Below, piece after piece: positions 18,851 to 28,066 of a DNA stretch of 64,000 nucleotides; position 1 is the stretch's first letter; each line of letters opens with the position of its first letter. The notes beneath the pieces are model-generated. The model made no database searches, was not told the DNA's origin, and saw only the letters and a program-made list of their open reading frames with translations. Made by a program: the position numbers and the translations under genes. This stretch comes from UBA11606 sp965243715 (GTDB lineage Bacteria; Actinomycetota; Acidimicrobiia; Acidimicrobiales; Aldehydirespiratoraceae): the NCBI GenBank assembly GCA_965243715.1, contig CBDEVU010000017.1, positions 620,001 to 684,000 of the forward strand, written 5' to 3'.

Positions 18851-19750
18851 CTAATCGTGATCGGCAACAATATGTCCGGGTTCCACCTCACGGTGGGTCA
18901 CCAACTCGGGGGACTGGCCGGCCGGCCAGACCGGACTCGGGATCTCCCCAACGAGTCGTTCTCGTTCGCGGCGCTGCGTAGGATCAGCAATCGGCACCGC
19001 CGACAATAGCTTCTGCGTGTACGGGTGCCGCGGGTTGGTGAAAACCTGACGCCGGGTTCCCAACTCCACGATCTGGCCGAGATACATGACCGCCACGCGG
19101 TGAGCGACCCGCTCCACCACCGCGAGGTCATGAGAGATGAACAAATACGACAATCCCATATCTTCTTGCAATCCCATCATGAGGTTGACGACCTGGGCTT
19201 GGATCGACACGTCAAGAGCCGAGACTGCCTCGTCGGCGATAACCAGTTCGGGCTGAAGGGCTAGCGCTCGGGCAATGCATACTCGCTGGCGCTGACCACC
19301 GGAGAACTGATGCGGATAGTTCCGCATGACCGACGCGGGCAGGCCCACCTTCTCGAAGAGTTCCGCCACTACCTCATCGATGTCGGATCCCGCCTGACCG
19401 TGAACCTCAAGCGGTTCGGCCACAGCCTTGCCCACCTGACGGCGGGGATCGAGGCTGGCAAAGGGATCCTGGAAGATGATCTGCATCTTCTGGCGGTGGG
19501 GGCGCATTCCTCGCGGCCCCAGCGTGGATATATCCACCCCGTCTAGAAAGACTTGCCCGTCACTTGGTTCTTCGAGCCGCACGATGGTGTTGGCCAGCGT
19601 TGACTTGCCACAACCCGACTCGCCGACCACGGCCAAGGTTTCGCCACGCTGGAGGGTGAGATTTACCCCCACCACGGCATGGACCATCGCGCCGTCGCCC
19701 ACCGCGAATCGCTTGTGGAGATCGACGCACTCCACCAGTGGCGCCATCAA
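18851..19750 (-). CDS. Oligopeptide/dipeptide ABC transporter ATP-binding protein (OppF/DppF type)
   Basis: A 299-residue ATPase. Walker A is GESGCGKST, the signature is FSGGQRQR, Walker B is LVIADEAVSALD, and FISHDLAVVERV holds the switch His. The C-terminal region PRHPYTQKLLSAVPIADP is the oligopeptide-type extension that can bind an iron-sulfur cluster or peptide in some members. It pairs with the preceding OppD-type ATPase, whose stop overlaps this gene's ATG by four bases, to energise import through the two permeases encoded upstream. Confidence 0.95.
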   Translation of the reverse strand: MMAPLVECVDLHKRFAVGDGAMVHAVVGVNLTLQRGETLAVVGESGCGKSTLANTIVRLEEPSDGQVFLDGVDISTLGPRGMRPHRQKMQIIFQDPFASLDPRRQVGKAVAEPLEVHGQAGSDIDEVVAELFEKVGLPASVMRNYPHQFSGGQRQRVCIARALALQPELVIADEAVSALDVSIQAQVVNLMMGLQEDMGLSYLFISHDLAVVERVAHRVAVMYLGQIVELGTRRQVFTNPRHPYTQKLLSAVPIADPTQRRERERLVGEIPSPVWPAGQSPELVTHREVEPGHIVADHD

Positions 19751-20601
19751 CGGACCTCTACCAGCGGGAACTTGGCTGGCTCGTCGGTGTTGTTCATGCT
19801 GCCCAACCGCGGCACAGCGGCGAGCAAAGCCTTGGTGTAGGGGTGTTGCGGATGGGCGAAGATCTCCTCCACGGGGCCTTGTTCGACTACTTTGGCGCTC
19901 TTCATGACCACCACTCGATCAGCGATCTCGGCAACTACGCCCATGTCGTGGGTGATCATGATGACCGCGGCACCGGTTTCTTCCTGCAGGTCCTGAATGA
20001 GACCGAGGATCTGCGCCTGGATGGTGACATCGAGAGCGGTCGTGGGTTCGTCACAGATAAGAAGCCGGGGATTGAGCACGAGCGCCTGGGCGATCATCAC
20101 CCGTTGACGCATACCGCCCGACATCTGATGCGGGTACTCTTTGATGCGCTTCTCCGCCTCCGGAATGCGAACCCGTCGCAGCATTTCGAGGGCCATCTCA
20201 TGGGCCGCTTGCCTGCTCACCGCGGAGTGAGCGCGAACGGCTTCGCTGATCTGATTGCCGATGGAGTACACCGGATTCAACGCGGTGAGCGGTTCCTGGA
20301 AGATCATCGAGAGCACCCGGCCCCGTATTCCCCGCAGCTTCTCTTCGCTTTCCTGCACCAGATCGGTGGGGGCTTCGTCGGAGTGGGACAACTCGATTTC
20401 ACCGGCGGTAATCCGACCTCGTGAGCTGAGTTCGATCAGGCGCATGATCGACAACGCGGTGACCGACTTTCCCGAACCTGACTCGCCGACAATGGCCAGA
20501 GTTTCGCCGGGGCGAAGCTCAAAAGACACGTCGTCGACCGCGGTAAAGGCCCCGAACTTCACCGTGAGACCACGCACCGAGAGCAACGGTTGATCGCTCA
20601 T
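19747..20601 (-). CDS. Oligopeptide/dipeptide ABC transporter ATP-binding protein (OppD/DppD type)
   Basis: A 284-residue ATPase, partner of the OppF-type protein. Walker A is GESGSGKSV, the signature MSGGMRQR, Walker B LLICDEPTTALD, with MITHDMGVVAEI as H-loop. The phrase QEPLTALNPVYSIGNQI is diagnostic of the OppD/DppD subfamily, and HPYTKALLAAVPRLG closes the domain. It is slightly shorter at the C-terminus than many OppD proteins. The start follows the permease stop directly, with no gap. Confidence 0.95.
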   Translation of the reverse strand: MSDQPLLSVRGLTVKFGAFTAVDDVSFELRPGETLAIVGESGSGKSVTALSIMRLIELSSRGRITAGEIELSHSDEAPTDLVQESEEKLRGIRGRVLSMIFQEPLTALNPVYSIGNQISEAVRAHSAVSRQAAHEMALEMLRRVRIPEAEKRIKEYPHQMSGGMRQRVMIAQALVLNPRLLICDEPTTALDVTIQAQILGLIQDLQEETGAAVIMITHDMGVVAEIADRVVVMKSAKVVEQGPVEEIFAHPQHPYTKALLAAVPRLGSMNNTDEPAKFPLVEVR

Positions 20602-21492
20602 CTAACGTTCTCGCAGCTTCGGGTTGAAGGCGTCGTTGAGCCCGTCACCGACGAGTCCAATCCCCAGCACAGTCACGAAGATGGCCAAGCCAGGGAAGGT
20701 GACGGCCCACCACGTGACCAAGATGTACGGACGACTGTTGCCCAGCATCAAGCCCCACGTAACGACGTTAGGGTCGCCGAGCCCGAGGAAAGAAAGACCG
20801 GCTTCAAACAAGATCGCGGCACCGATAACGAGGGTGGTGGACACGACTAGAGGCGGAGCCGCGTTGGGCAAAATGATGCGGGTCATGATGCGGAAATCGC
20901 TCGCCCCCATCGCCCGCGCCGCTCGTACGTACTCCATGTTGCGAAGCCGCAGGAACTCCGCCCGGGCGAGACGCGCCGTGGTGGGCCAAGCCACGAGGGC
21001 GATGGAAAAAACCACGCTGCGAACGGTGGCACCCCACAAAGTGAGGATAACCATGGCGAATAAGATGGCCGGGAGCACCTGGAAGAGTTCGGTGATGCGC
21101 ATAAGTACCGCTTCAACCCGGCCGCCGTAATAACCCGAGGGAGCACCGATGAGCAGGCCGATAAGTACCGTCATCAAACCCGCGGAGAGGGCAATAATGA
21201 GCGTCACCCGCCCCCCGACCAGCAGGCCCGCCCAGATGTCGCGCCCGAGATAGTCCGAACCGAGCAGCAACTCCGATTCCGAGGGAGACTGCCGGGGCTG
21301 GCTAATGACCCGGAACGGATCGGTGTCGTGAATCATCGGTCCGAAGATGGACATGACGATGATCACCGCCAACAAGATGAGCCCGCCGAGCGCGGCTTTG
21401 TTGCGGCGAAACATGTACCAGGCTTCGCCAATCGGTGATCGAGCCGGGGCTTGCAGCGCCAGCGGTGGGTCGATGTTTTCGGGGGCGCTCAT
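20602..21492 (-). CDS. Oligopeptide/dipeptide ABC transporter permease (OppC/DppC type)
   Basis: A 296-residue inner membrane permease. After a cytoplasmic N-terminus and a first membrane segment (GGLILLAVIIVMSIFGPMI) comes the periplasmic GSDYLGRDIWAGLLVGGRVTL motif typical of DppC, then four or five further membrane helices. The coupling-helix (EAA-like) region is YVRAARAMGASDFRIMTRIILPNA, which docks on the ATPases. The ATG overlaps the stop of the DppB-type gene by four bases. Confidence 0.95.
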   Translation of the reverse strand: MSAPENIDPPLALQAPARSPIGEAWYMFRRNKAALGGLILLAVIIVMSIFGPMIHDTDPFRVISQPRQSPSESELLLGSDYLGRDIWAGLLVGGRVTLIIALSAGLMTVLIGLLIGAPSGYYGGRVEAVLMRITELFQVLPAILFAMVILTLWGATVRSVVFSIALVAWPTTARLARAEFLRLRNMEYVRAARAMGASDFRIMTRIILPNAAPPLVVSTTLVIGAAILFEAGLSFLGLGDPNVVTWGLMLGNSRPYILVTWWAVTFPGLAIFVTVLGIGLVGDGLNDAFNPKLRER

Positions 21493-22499
21493 GTTCGGGA
21501 GAAACGAATACGCGGATCAATGAGCCGGTAGGAAAGGTCGGTGAGTAAGTTGGCGGCAATAACCACGATGGTCGAGATGATCAGCACGCCCAGCAGGATC
21601 GGTGCATCGCGGGTGAGCACCGCGCTGTAGGCCAAGGTGCCCATTCCCGGCCAGCCGTAGACGACTTCGACCAAGATAGCACCCGACAGCATTTGGCTGA
21701 ACTGCAATCCCGCCACCGTCACCACCGGGATGATGGCGTTACGTAAAGCGTGCTTATAGATGACAAGGCGTTCGCGAATGCCTTTGGCCCGAGCGGTGCG
21801 GACATAGTCGCTTTCCAGCACTTCCAGCATCGACGCCCGGGCAATGCGGCTGTACTGCGCGAGATAAAGAAATCCCAAGGTGAACGCGGGCAAAATCAGG
21901 TGCTGCAAGGTATCCCATTGACGGGTGAACCAGCCACCGTCGATCACTAGGGAGTGCATTCCTTGGGTTGGCAGGATCGCCCACCACGAAGAGAAAATCA
22001 GCAACAACATGATGCCGGTCCAAAATACGGGCGCGCTAAAACCAAACAGTGACACTGCGGTAACTACATGACTCGACGCTTTGGTCGGGCGTCGTGCCGA
22101 ATACACACCGAGCAATGTGCCACCGACGATGGCTACCAATAGCGCGGTTACCACCAGTAGCAATGTCGGCCAGATGCGGGCGAAGACGAAATCTCGGACA
22201 GGAGTCTGGAACTGATAAGAATCGCCAAAGTCCAAAGTGGCGGCGTGCGCGGTGTAATCCGCGAGTTGCACAATGTAGGAGCGATCGAGGCCCCGATCCT
22301 CACGAACCTGCTCAATATATTCGGCGTCGCCTCCCCCTTGGAGGCCCACAATGATGTCGGCCGCGTCGCCGGGCGCGAGGTGGAGCAAGGAGAAGGCGAT
22401 GACCACCACGGCGAGGAGTAGCAAGGCGGCATGACCGACCCGGATAAAAATCATCCGAAGCGGTCGCGGCAGTCTCCTCCCCGCCGTGGCCTTGATCAT
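21489..22499 (-). CDS. Oligopeptide/dipeptide ABC transporter permease (OppB/DppB type)
   Basis: A 336-residue inner membrane permease with six predicted membrane helices. The N-terminal RVGHAALLLLAVVVIAFSLLHLAPGD is the typical first helix with its LAPGD end, and DYVRTARAKGIRERLVIYKHALRNA is the EAA-type coupling loop. The periplasmic domain between helices 1 and 2 (QVREDRGLDRSYIVQLADY) is characteristic of DppB. It overlaps the substrate-binding protein stop by four bases, so the transporter genes are translated as a coupled series. Confidence 0.95.
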   Translation of the reverse strand: MIKATAGRRLPRPLRMIFIRVGHAALLLLAVVVIAFSLLHLAPGDAADIIVGLQGGGDAEYIEQVREDRGLDRSYIVQLADYTAHAATLDFGDSYQFQTPVRDFVFARIWPTLLLVVTALLVAIVGGTLLGVYSARRPTKASSHVVTAVSLFGFSAPVFWTGIMLLLIFSSWWAILPTQGMHSLVIDGGWFTRQWDTLQHLILPAFTLGFLYLAQYSRIARASMLEVLESDYVRTARAKGIRERLVIYKHALRNAIIPVVTVAGLQFSQMLSGAILVEVVYGWPGMGTLAYSAVLTRDAPILLGVLIISTIVVIAANLLTDLSYRLIDPRIRFSRT

Positions 22500-24238
22500 T
22501 TAGCCAGCCACACCTCGTGCAAGGGCGACATGGCACCCCAAATGGTGAGCGGCGGGTTCTGGACTACCGCCGTGTTGTACACCGAGTTGGTGGGGAGGGT
22601 TTCTATCCAGTGGAACGGGACATCCTCGGCAAGGGTCTTCTGAATGGCGCTATAGGCCGCCTTCCGTGCGTCGAAGTCCGCTTCGATGCCCGCCGCCGCC
22701 ATGGCCTCCTCGTTGTCGGCGTTGATATACGCCGAATTGTTGGCGAACGGAATGGGGACGATGTTGCCCTCAAGGAACGAGCGGTGAACGCCGATAACCG
22801 GATCAGCCCACATGAACAAGATGTTCATCGTGATGTCGTAGTCACGGGCCGCGAGGTAGGCCACCGCCCATGTGCCAATGTCGGGCGAAGCTCGTAATTC
22901 CACGTCGATACCAACCTCAGCCAGCGCCGACTTGGCGTATTCGGCGATCACACTCTGGTAGTCCTCGGCTGTCGGTATGGCGTCGATGGTGAGACTGATG
23001 CCCCGCTTGCCGTCGGCGCCGGCAGGGAAGCCCGCCTGATCGAGCAGTTCCGCCGAGCGGTCGAGGTCGAACTCGTAACCTTCGATAGAATCGTCGTAAT
23101 ACGGACTGCCTGGGTGGATCGGGGACTTGGCCCGGAACGGCAGTCCCCCGTGGAGCTCTTCGATGATGAAGTCTTTGTCGATCGCGTAAGCGATGGCTTG
23201 GCGTACTTCCTTGATACCAAGGACCTCGTCTTCGAGGTTGAACTGCATGGAGACAACAGCACCGATCCCCTCGGTGCCTTTGGCGGTAACGGTCAGGGAG
23301 TCGCTGGCCGTCACTCGTTCAAGGTCGGCGACCCCTTGGACGTTGCCGATATGGATTTCGCCGTTTTCCATTTCGGTGATGAGTTCGTTGGCCGAGGGGC
23401 GAACCGCGATGACCAGTTCATCGACGTGCGGACGACCGAGGAAAAAGTCCTCGTTGGCTGACATTCTAATGACCCCGTCGGTGGGGTTGAACTCCTCGAG
23501 CACGAACGGCCCCGAACCGACAAGCTCGCCCGGTTGACTGTTGCAGGTGCAATCGCGGATGTTTTCGACCTCACCGTAGACGTGCTCGGGGAAGATCGGG
23601 AGCAGCGCCGGGGACATGGCAATGAGAATGGCCGGGTGCGTGGCCGACAAGTTGATCACCGCGGTGTTGGCGTCGGGCGTGTCGACCGAGGTGACCGAAC
23701 CGAACATGGGCTTGAACGGATGGTTGGCCTGGTTCATGGCGATGGAGAACGCAACATCGTGGGACTCAATCGGCTCGCCATCGTGGAAGGTGGCGTCGGG
23801 GTTGAGGTGAAGGGTAAGACTCAACCCATCGTCGGAGAACTCCCAGCTATCGGCCAGATAGGGTTCTGGGTTCCATTCGTCGTCGAACTTCAGCGGGCTG
23901 GCAAAGAGTTGCGTTCCTGGCGTATTGGGTGCGGTGCCTGACGCAATATTGCCGTTGAAGTGGGTGGGCAGGGTCTGCATCGCGGCGACAAGCGTGCCGC
24001 CGGTCTGGATCTCATCGCCGTCGTCTTCGGGTTCTGGTTCTGGCTCTGGTTCGGGTTCATCGCTGGCTTGGTTCAGGTCTTCGGGGACTTCGTCAATCGC
24101 CGGTTCATCAGCCTCATCAGAGGCAGTATCCCCGGGTGCATCCCCGGGTGCGGTCTCATCGTCATCGCCACAAGAAGCGGCGAGCAGAGCCATGGTCGCC
24201 AGCAAAGCGACCAACCACCAGAATTTTTGCTTGCTCAT
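22496..24238 (-). CDS. ABC transporter substrate-binding lipoprotein (SBP family 5, oligopeptide type)
   Basis: A 580-residue periplasmic-type binding protein. The N-terminus MSKQKFWWLVALLATMALLAASCG is a lipoprotein signal with the lipobox LAAS-C, so the mature protein is anchored at the outer face of the membrane. An acidic linker follows, including an EPEPEPEPEPE run near residue 65, then the family 5 fold (SWEFSDDGLSLTLHLNPDATFHDGEP). The ATG at 24238 has GAGAGG eight bases upstream; earlier in-frame codons lack a signal peptide. The 5' leader contains a small hairpin GGTGC-ATTCC-GCACC at 24258-24272 of unknown importance. It begins the five-gene importer operon. Peptides are the usual ligand. 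Confidence 0.93.
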   Translation of the reverse strand: MSKQKFWWLVALLATMALLAASCGDDDETAPGDAPGDTASDEADEPAIDEVPEDLNQASDEPEPEPEPEPEDDGDEIQTGGTLVAAMQTLPTHFNGNIASGTAPNTPGTQLFASPLKFDDEWNPEPYLADSWEFSDDGLSLTLHLNPDATFHDGEPIESHDVAFSIAMNQANHPFKPMFGSVTSVDTPDANTAVINLSATHPAILIAMSPALLPIFPEHVYGEVENIRDCTCNSQPGELVGSGPFVLEEFNPTDGVIRMSANEDFFLGRPHVDELVIAVRPSANELITEMENGEIHIGNVQGVADLERVTASDSLTVTAKGTEGIGAVVSMQFNLEDEVLGIKEVRQAIAYAIDKDFIIEELHGGLPFRAKSPIHPGSPYYDDSIEGYEFDLDRSAELLDQAGFPAGADGKRGISLTIDAIPTAEDYQSVIAEYAKSALAEVGIDVELRASPDIGTWAVAYLAARDYDITMNILFMWADPVIGVHRSFLEGNIVPIPFANNSAYINADNEEAMAAAGIEADFDARKAAYSAIQKTLAEDVPFHWIETLPTNSVYNTAVVQNPPLTIWGAMSPLHEVWLAK

Positions 24239-24291
24239 TGTTGGTTTCCTCTCACTGGGTGCATTCCGCACCACCCTTCGCAGTGTAGTCG

Positions 24292-25440
24292 CTAGAAGTT
24301 GTCCGCTACAAAATAGGTCACGCTGGCCCCAAGGACGGCAGTACCCGCGACGATGATCCACATCGTGGCAAAGCCATAGGTATCTATGAGCCAACCGGTA
24401 AGGAGCGGCGCGGCAAAGACGCCGACGTATACCCCCATCTGGGTCACCCCACTCGCTCGACCGGCCGCGTCGGGGTTAGTGCGGATGATCCCGAAGTTGG
24501 TGAAAACCGGCCACACCCACCCGGCCCCGAAGGCCAACAAGGTGAACGCTAGGTGGGTGGCGGGAACTCTAAGACTCAGCCCCAACATCCCCGCCGCGCC
24601 GAGCGTCACCGCTAGCGCGGCAACCGCAAAGGGACGCTTCGTCATCACGTCGACTTGGAACCCAGCGAATAGCCGTACCGTGATACCGGTCGCCGCGCCG
24701 GCGCTTAGCATCAGCCCAGCGCCTCCTTCGCTGAGTCCGGCATCTACGCCCGAAGCCACTAGCCAGGCGTTGAGCGCTCCTGCCGAGAAGGCTAAGCAGG
24801 CACTGCTGGCCATCGCCCAACGCAGGTCTCGTCGGCTAGATACCGTCTCCGCCAAGTGGGACTGTCGGCTCCGCCCTGGGTCATCGATGATGACGCGACG
24901 CACCGCAATCAGGGCGACCAGCGCCAGGCTGGCCCCCATAAGGTAAGCGGCCCGCCAGCCAACGGTGAGGGCGAGACCGGGGACGGCTAAGCCGCTGAGC
25001 AGAGCAGCCGACGGCATCCCCGACTGCTTCAAGGCAATGGCTAGACCAAGGCGAGGCAGTTTGGCTTGGGTAAGGGCCAGGTTGACCGCCGTCTGGTTAG
25101 CGGCATTCACTACACCGCACACGGACAGGGCAGCGACAACCCTCGCAAACGACGACCCGAAGCCAACGATCGCCAACTGGGCTGCGACAGTGGTGACTAG
25201 GGCGATGCTGATTTGTCGCCGCGGCCCGATGCGCTGGACGACGTGGCCGCCCACGATAGAGAAAGTGGCGGCGGCAAGAAAAAACGCGGCTAGGCCCCAT
25301 CCGTACGTTGACGCGTCCACATCGAACTCGTCGCTGACCTGGACGCTGAGCGCTCCGATGAGGAACCCCGGATAGACGGTTGAGACGGTGGCGAGGACCA
25401 TCGCAGCAACAATTGGTTGTGAGCCCGCGGACTTAGGCAT
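24292..25440 (-). CDS. Major facilitator superfamily transporter
   Basis: A 382-residue, 12-helix membrane carrier. The loop between helices 2 and 3 reads GHVVQRIGPRRQ, a form of the MFS GxxxDRxGRR signature. LALTQAKLPRLGLAIALKQSGMPSAALLSG is typical of CynX/NimT or sugar-phosphate-antiporter-like carriers. The substrate is unknown. Its ATG overlaps the end of the CobW-like gene by eight bases, and its stop is 54 bases before the start of the peptide-binding lipoprotein gene. Confidence 0.85.
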   Translation of the reverse strand: MPKSAGSQPIVAAMVLATVSTVYPGFLIGALSVQVSDEFDVDASTYGWGLAAFFLAAATFSIVGGHVVQRIGPRRQISIALVTTVAAQLAIVGFGSSFARVVAALSVCGVVNAANQTAVNLALTQAKLPRLGLAIALKQSGMPSAALLSGLAVPGLALTVGWRAAYLMGASLALVALIAVRRVIIDDPGRSRQSHLAETVSSRRDLRWAMASSACLAFSAGALNAWLVASGVDAGLSEGGAGLMLSAGAATGITVRLFAGFQVDVMTKRPFAVAALAVTLGAAGMLGLSLRVPATHLAFTLLAFGAGWVWPVFTNFGIIRTNPDAAGRASGVTQMGVYVGVFAAPLLTGWLIDTYGFATMWIIVAGTAVLGASVTYFVADNF

Positions 25441-26367
25441 CGCCCGCCAGCGTCCGAGCGATCCAGTCGGGGGCTAGGGGACGACCCTCATCATCTTTGC
25501 CATGCACGGCGATAGCCACCGCCTTGGAGGGCGGGGCAACCACGGTGGCCAACGGTTCGAGCGTCCACCGGCTACGAACCCACTGCAACACCGCGGCTCC
25601 CTCGTCGGGACCAAACCAAAAGATTCCTTTGGCGCGAACGACTCCGTGGGGCATGGTGGCCGCCCATGATTCCACTCGGGTTCGCTCAACTGCCTCGCTG
25701 ATTTCGGCCGTCCACGAGATGAAGCGGGCGTGCGGCGACCCCGCCGATCCTGCCGATCCTGCGATCCTGCTTGGTCAAGCCGATCCAGGCCGAATAAAAC
25801 AGCGGGGGCCACCGCCGCGTGAATCGTCTCGAGAACCGGCGCCGCCGAACCCGTGGCCGCTACCACCGACCGAGTCTCGATCAGCGTTCTTTGATCCGCA
25901 AGATCGGTTTTGTTGAAAACGATCAGGTCCGCGGCCGCCAGTTGACCGCGCACCGTCTCGCCCACGTAGTGATCGACAGCCAACCGCCCGAGGTCGGTGG
26001 CATCGACGAGGACGACGACCAAATCGAGCCGGAAACCCCGCCGATGGCAGTAGGCCGCGACCCCGGCGGGATCGGCCACCCCGCTGGCCTCGATGAGCAA
26101 CCGCTCGGGACGAGGTTCCAAAGCAGCAATGTCGAGGAGCGCACTGGCGAGTCCATCGGCCATGCTGCAACACACGCATCCGTTGGCCAAGGTGAGCATC
26201 TCGCCATCGTTGGACTCGATGAGCGCGGCATCAATGTTGATTTCGCCAAAGTCGTTGACCAGAACCGCCGTGCGGGCGTCCGCGGTGCCTAACACATGGT
26301 TGACCAGCGTGGTTTTGCCCGCACCAAGGTACCCGCCGATCACGGTAACCAAAATGGGCGTCAGCAC
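25433..26367 (-). pseudogene. CobW/G3E-family GTPase, frameshifted
   Basis: The N-terminal frame carries a G3E GTPase domain: P-loop GGYLGAGKTTLVNH, the metal motif GCVCCS, IEASGVADP, and VFNKTDLAD. The CobW C-terminal domain (AKGIFWFGPDEGAAVLQWVRSRW) lies in a different frame and ends at 25433. The frames meet in the tandem 9-base repeat GATCCTGCC near 25746-25768, where one copy has lost a C; restoring it gives a continuous protein of about 310 residues with an AGSAGSAGS linker. Such proteins insert or deliver Zn, Co or other metals. No metalloenzyme partner is obvious. The start is taken as GTG 26367; ATG 26424 would overlap the upstream gene. A read error at the repeat could also explain the break. 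Confidence 0.82.
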
Positions 26368-26393
26368 GGGCGCGGCCTTCGCCGCGGGCCGGT

Positions 26394-28001
26394 TTATAAT
26401 TCGGTCCACGCGCCCGCCAGCCATTGCTCGCGAAGCCGGAACTTTTGGATCTTGCCCGAACCGGTCAGGGGGAACTCCGCCACCTCAAACCACCGCCGCG
26501 GGGTTTTGTGCGGGGCGAGATTGTCTCGTAGGTACGAAAACAAGACTGTCTTGTCGACGTGATGATCGGGCGCGGGACGCACGAAAGCAGCGACGGTTTC
26601 GCCCCATTTGTCATCCGGAAGGCCGACCACGGCCACCTCACCAACGGAGTCGTGGGCAAATAGCAGCTCTTCGAGTTCTTTGGGGTAGATGTTTTCTCCA
26701 CCGCGGATGATCATGTCCTTGAGCCGACCCTCGATGGTGCAGTAGCCCCGTTCGTCCATCGCCGCAAGGTCTCCGGTATGAAGCCAACCGTCGGCGTCAA
26801 CTGCCTCGGCCGTCTGCTCCGCCATATTGAAGTAACCATGCATAACGTGGTAGCCGCGGGTGCAGTATTCGCCGACGTCGCCGATCGCCGTGGTAGCTCC
26901 CGTCTCGATATCCACAATTTTTACCTCGACGTTTGGCATCGGTAGCCCGATAGTGGATGCCTTGTCCTCGATCGAGTCGTGGGGGCTAGTCATAGACGAA
27001 ACTGGAGAGCACTCGGTTTGGCCAAAAACGATGGTGAACGGCGCCCCGAGGTCGTCTTCTAGTTGCCTGACTAACGACTCGGGCACCAGCGAACCGCCCG
27101 AACACAGGGCGTTCACCGAGGAGAGGTCGGTGTCGGCGAACGCTTTATGCTCCGTGATCGCGACGAGCATGGTCGGGACACCCAAGAGCGAGTTGGCTTG
27201 GTACTCCTCGGAGAGGGCCAGGACCAGACCGGGATCGAACGTTTCAATGAGTACCTGGGTGCAGCGCCGGGCCAAACACCCCAGCACCGACATCACGCTC
27301 CCCGCGGTGTGAAAGAGCGGCATCTGAGTGAGGTACACATCGCCGTCGCCAACCCCCATGCGATCAACGTAATGATGTCCGTTGTTCACGATGCCCCGAT
27401 GGTGGAGCAACGCCCCCTTGGGGAAGCCGGTGGTCCCCGAGGTGTACTGGATCATCACCTTGTCAAGCGGATCGACGGCGGGAAAATCGCCAGCAAAGTC
27501 GTTCCCCGATGCGAGGAAATCGTCCCAGTCACTAAACCGGATGATCTCTTGCAGGTCGGGGCAGTTGCCTTGGACGGCTCTAGCGGTCGACAGCATCGGG
27601 TTGCCGCGGTAGTCGTCGACCACGAACAACGCGGTGGCCTGTGACTGGGTCAGCACGTAGCTCAACTCGGGGGCCTGATAGGCAGGGTTCACGGTCACGA
27701 TGACCATGCCCGCAAGCGCACAGCCAAGTTCAACGAACTCCCACTCCGGAATGTTCTGGGCCCATACGGCGAGGTGATCGCCGGGCCGAAAGCGAATGAG
27801 CAGGGCCCGCGCCACGGCCTCAGCTTCGGCGAGAACCTCAGCGTAGGTCCATTGCCGACGGGTCGTTGCATCAGCAATACCCTCGATGAGGGCGACCCGG
27901 TCGGGTTGATCGGCCGCCGCCTCCCGCAGGGCGTCGCCGATGGTGAGGTCGCGAACGGCCGGTTCGGTCGGTCCGTAGGCATGCGATTCGGTCAGGATCA
28001 C
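26394..28001 (-). CDS. AMP-dependent acyl-CoA synthetase/ligase
   Basis: A 535-residue adenylate-forming enzyme that activates a carboxylic acid to its CoA thioester. The AMP-binding motif YTSGTTGFPKGALL, the FGQTE adenine site, the GWLHTGD motif and the C-terminal catalytic Lys in PLTGSGKIQKFRLRE are all present, so the enzyme looks complete. The family includes fatty acid, cyclohexanecarboxylate and aromatic acid ligases and sequence alone does not tell which. It is divergent from an enoyl-CoA hydratase (65 bases between starts), which fits a shared acid degradation route. The CobW-like gene follows on the same strand. Confidence 0.92.
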   Translation of the reverse strand: MILTESHAYGPTEPAVRDLTIGDALREAAADQPDRVALIEGIADATTRRQWTYAEVLAEAEAVARALLIRFRPGDHLAVWAQNIPEWEFVELGCALAGMVIVTVNPAYQAPELSYVLTQSQATALFVVDDYRGNPMLSTARAVQGNCPDLQEIIRFSDWDDFLASGNDFAGDFPAVDPLDKVMIQYTSGTTGFPKGALLHHRGIVNNGHHYVDRMGVGDGDVYLTQMPLFHTAGSVMSVLGCLARRCTQVLIETFDPGLVLALSEEYQANSLLGVPTMLVAITEHKAFADTDLSSVNALCSGGSLVPESLVRQLEDDLGAPFTIVFGQTECSPVSSMTSPHDSIEDKASTIGLPMPNVEVKIVDIETGATTAIGDVGEYCTRGYHVMHGYFNMAEQTAEAVDADGWLHTGDLAAMDERGYCTIEGRLKDMIIRGGENIYPKELEELLFAHDSVGEVAVVGLPDDKWGETVAAFVRPAPDHHVDKTVLFSYLRDNLAPHKTPRRWFEVAEFPLTGSGKIQKFRLREQWLAGAWTEL

Positions 28002-28066
28002 GACATTCCTTTAGGGAGAACACGGGACGCCTCCCACGCAGGCGGGCAAACTAGTAGAACCACCCT

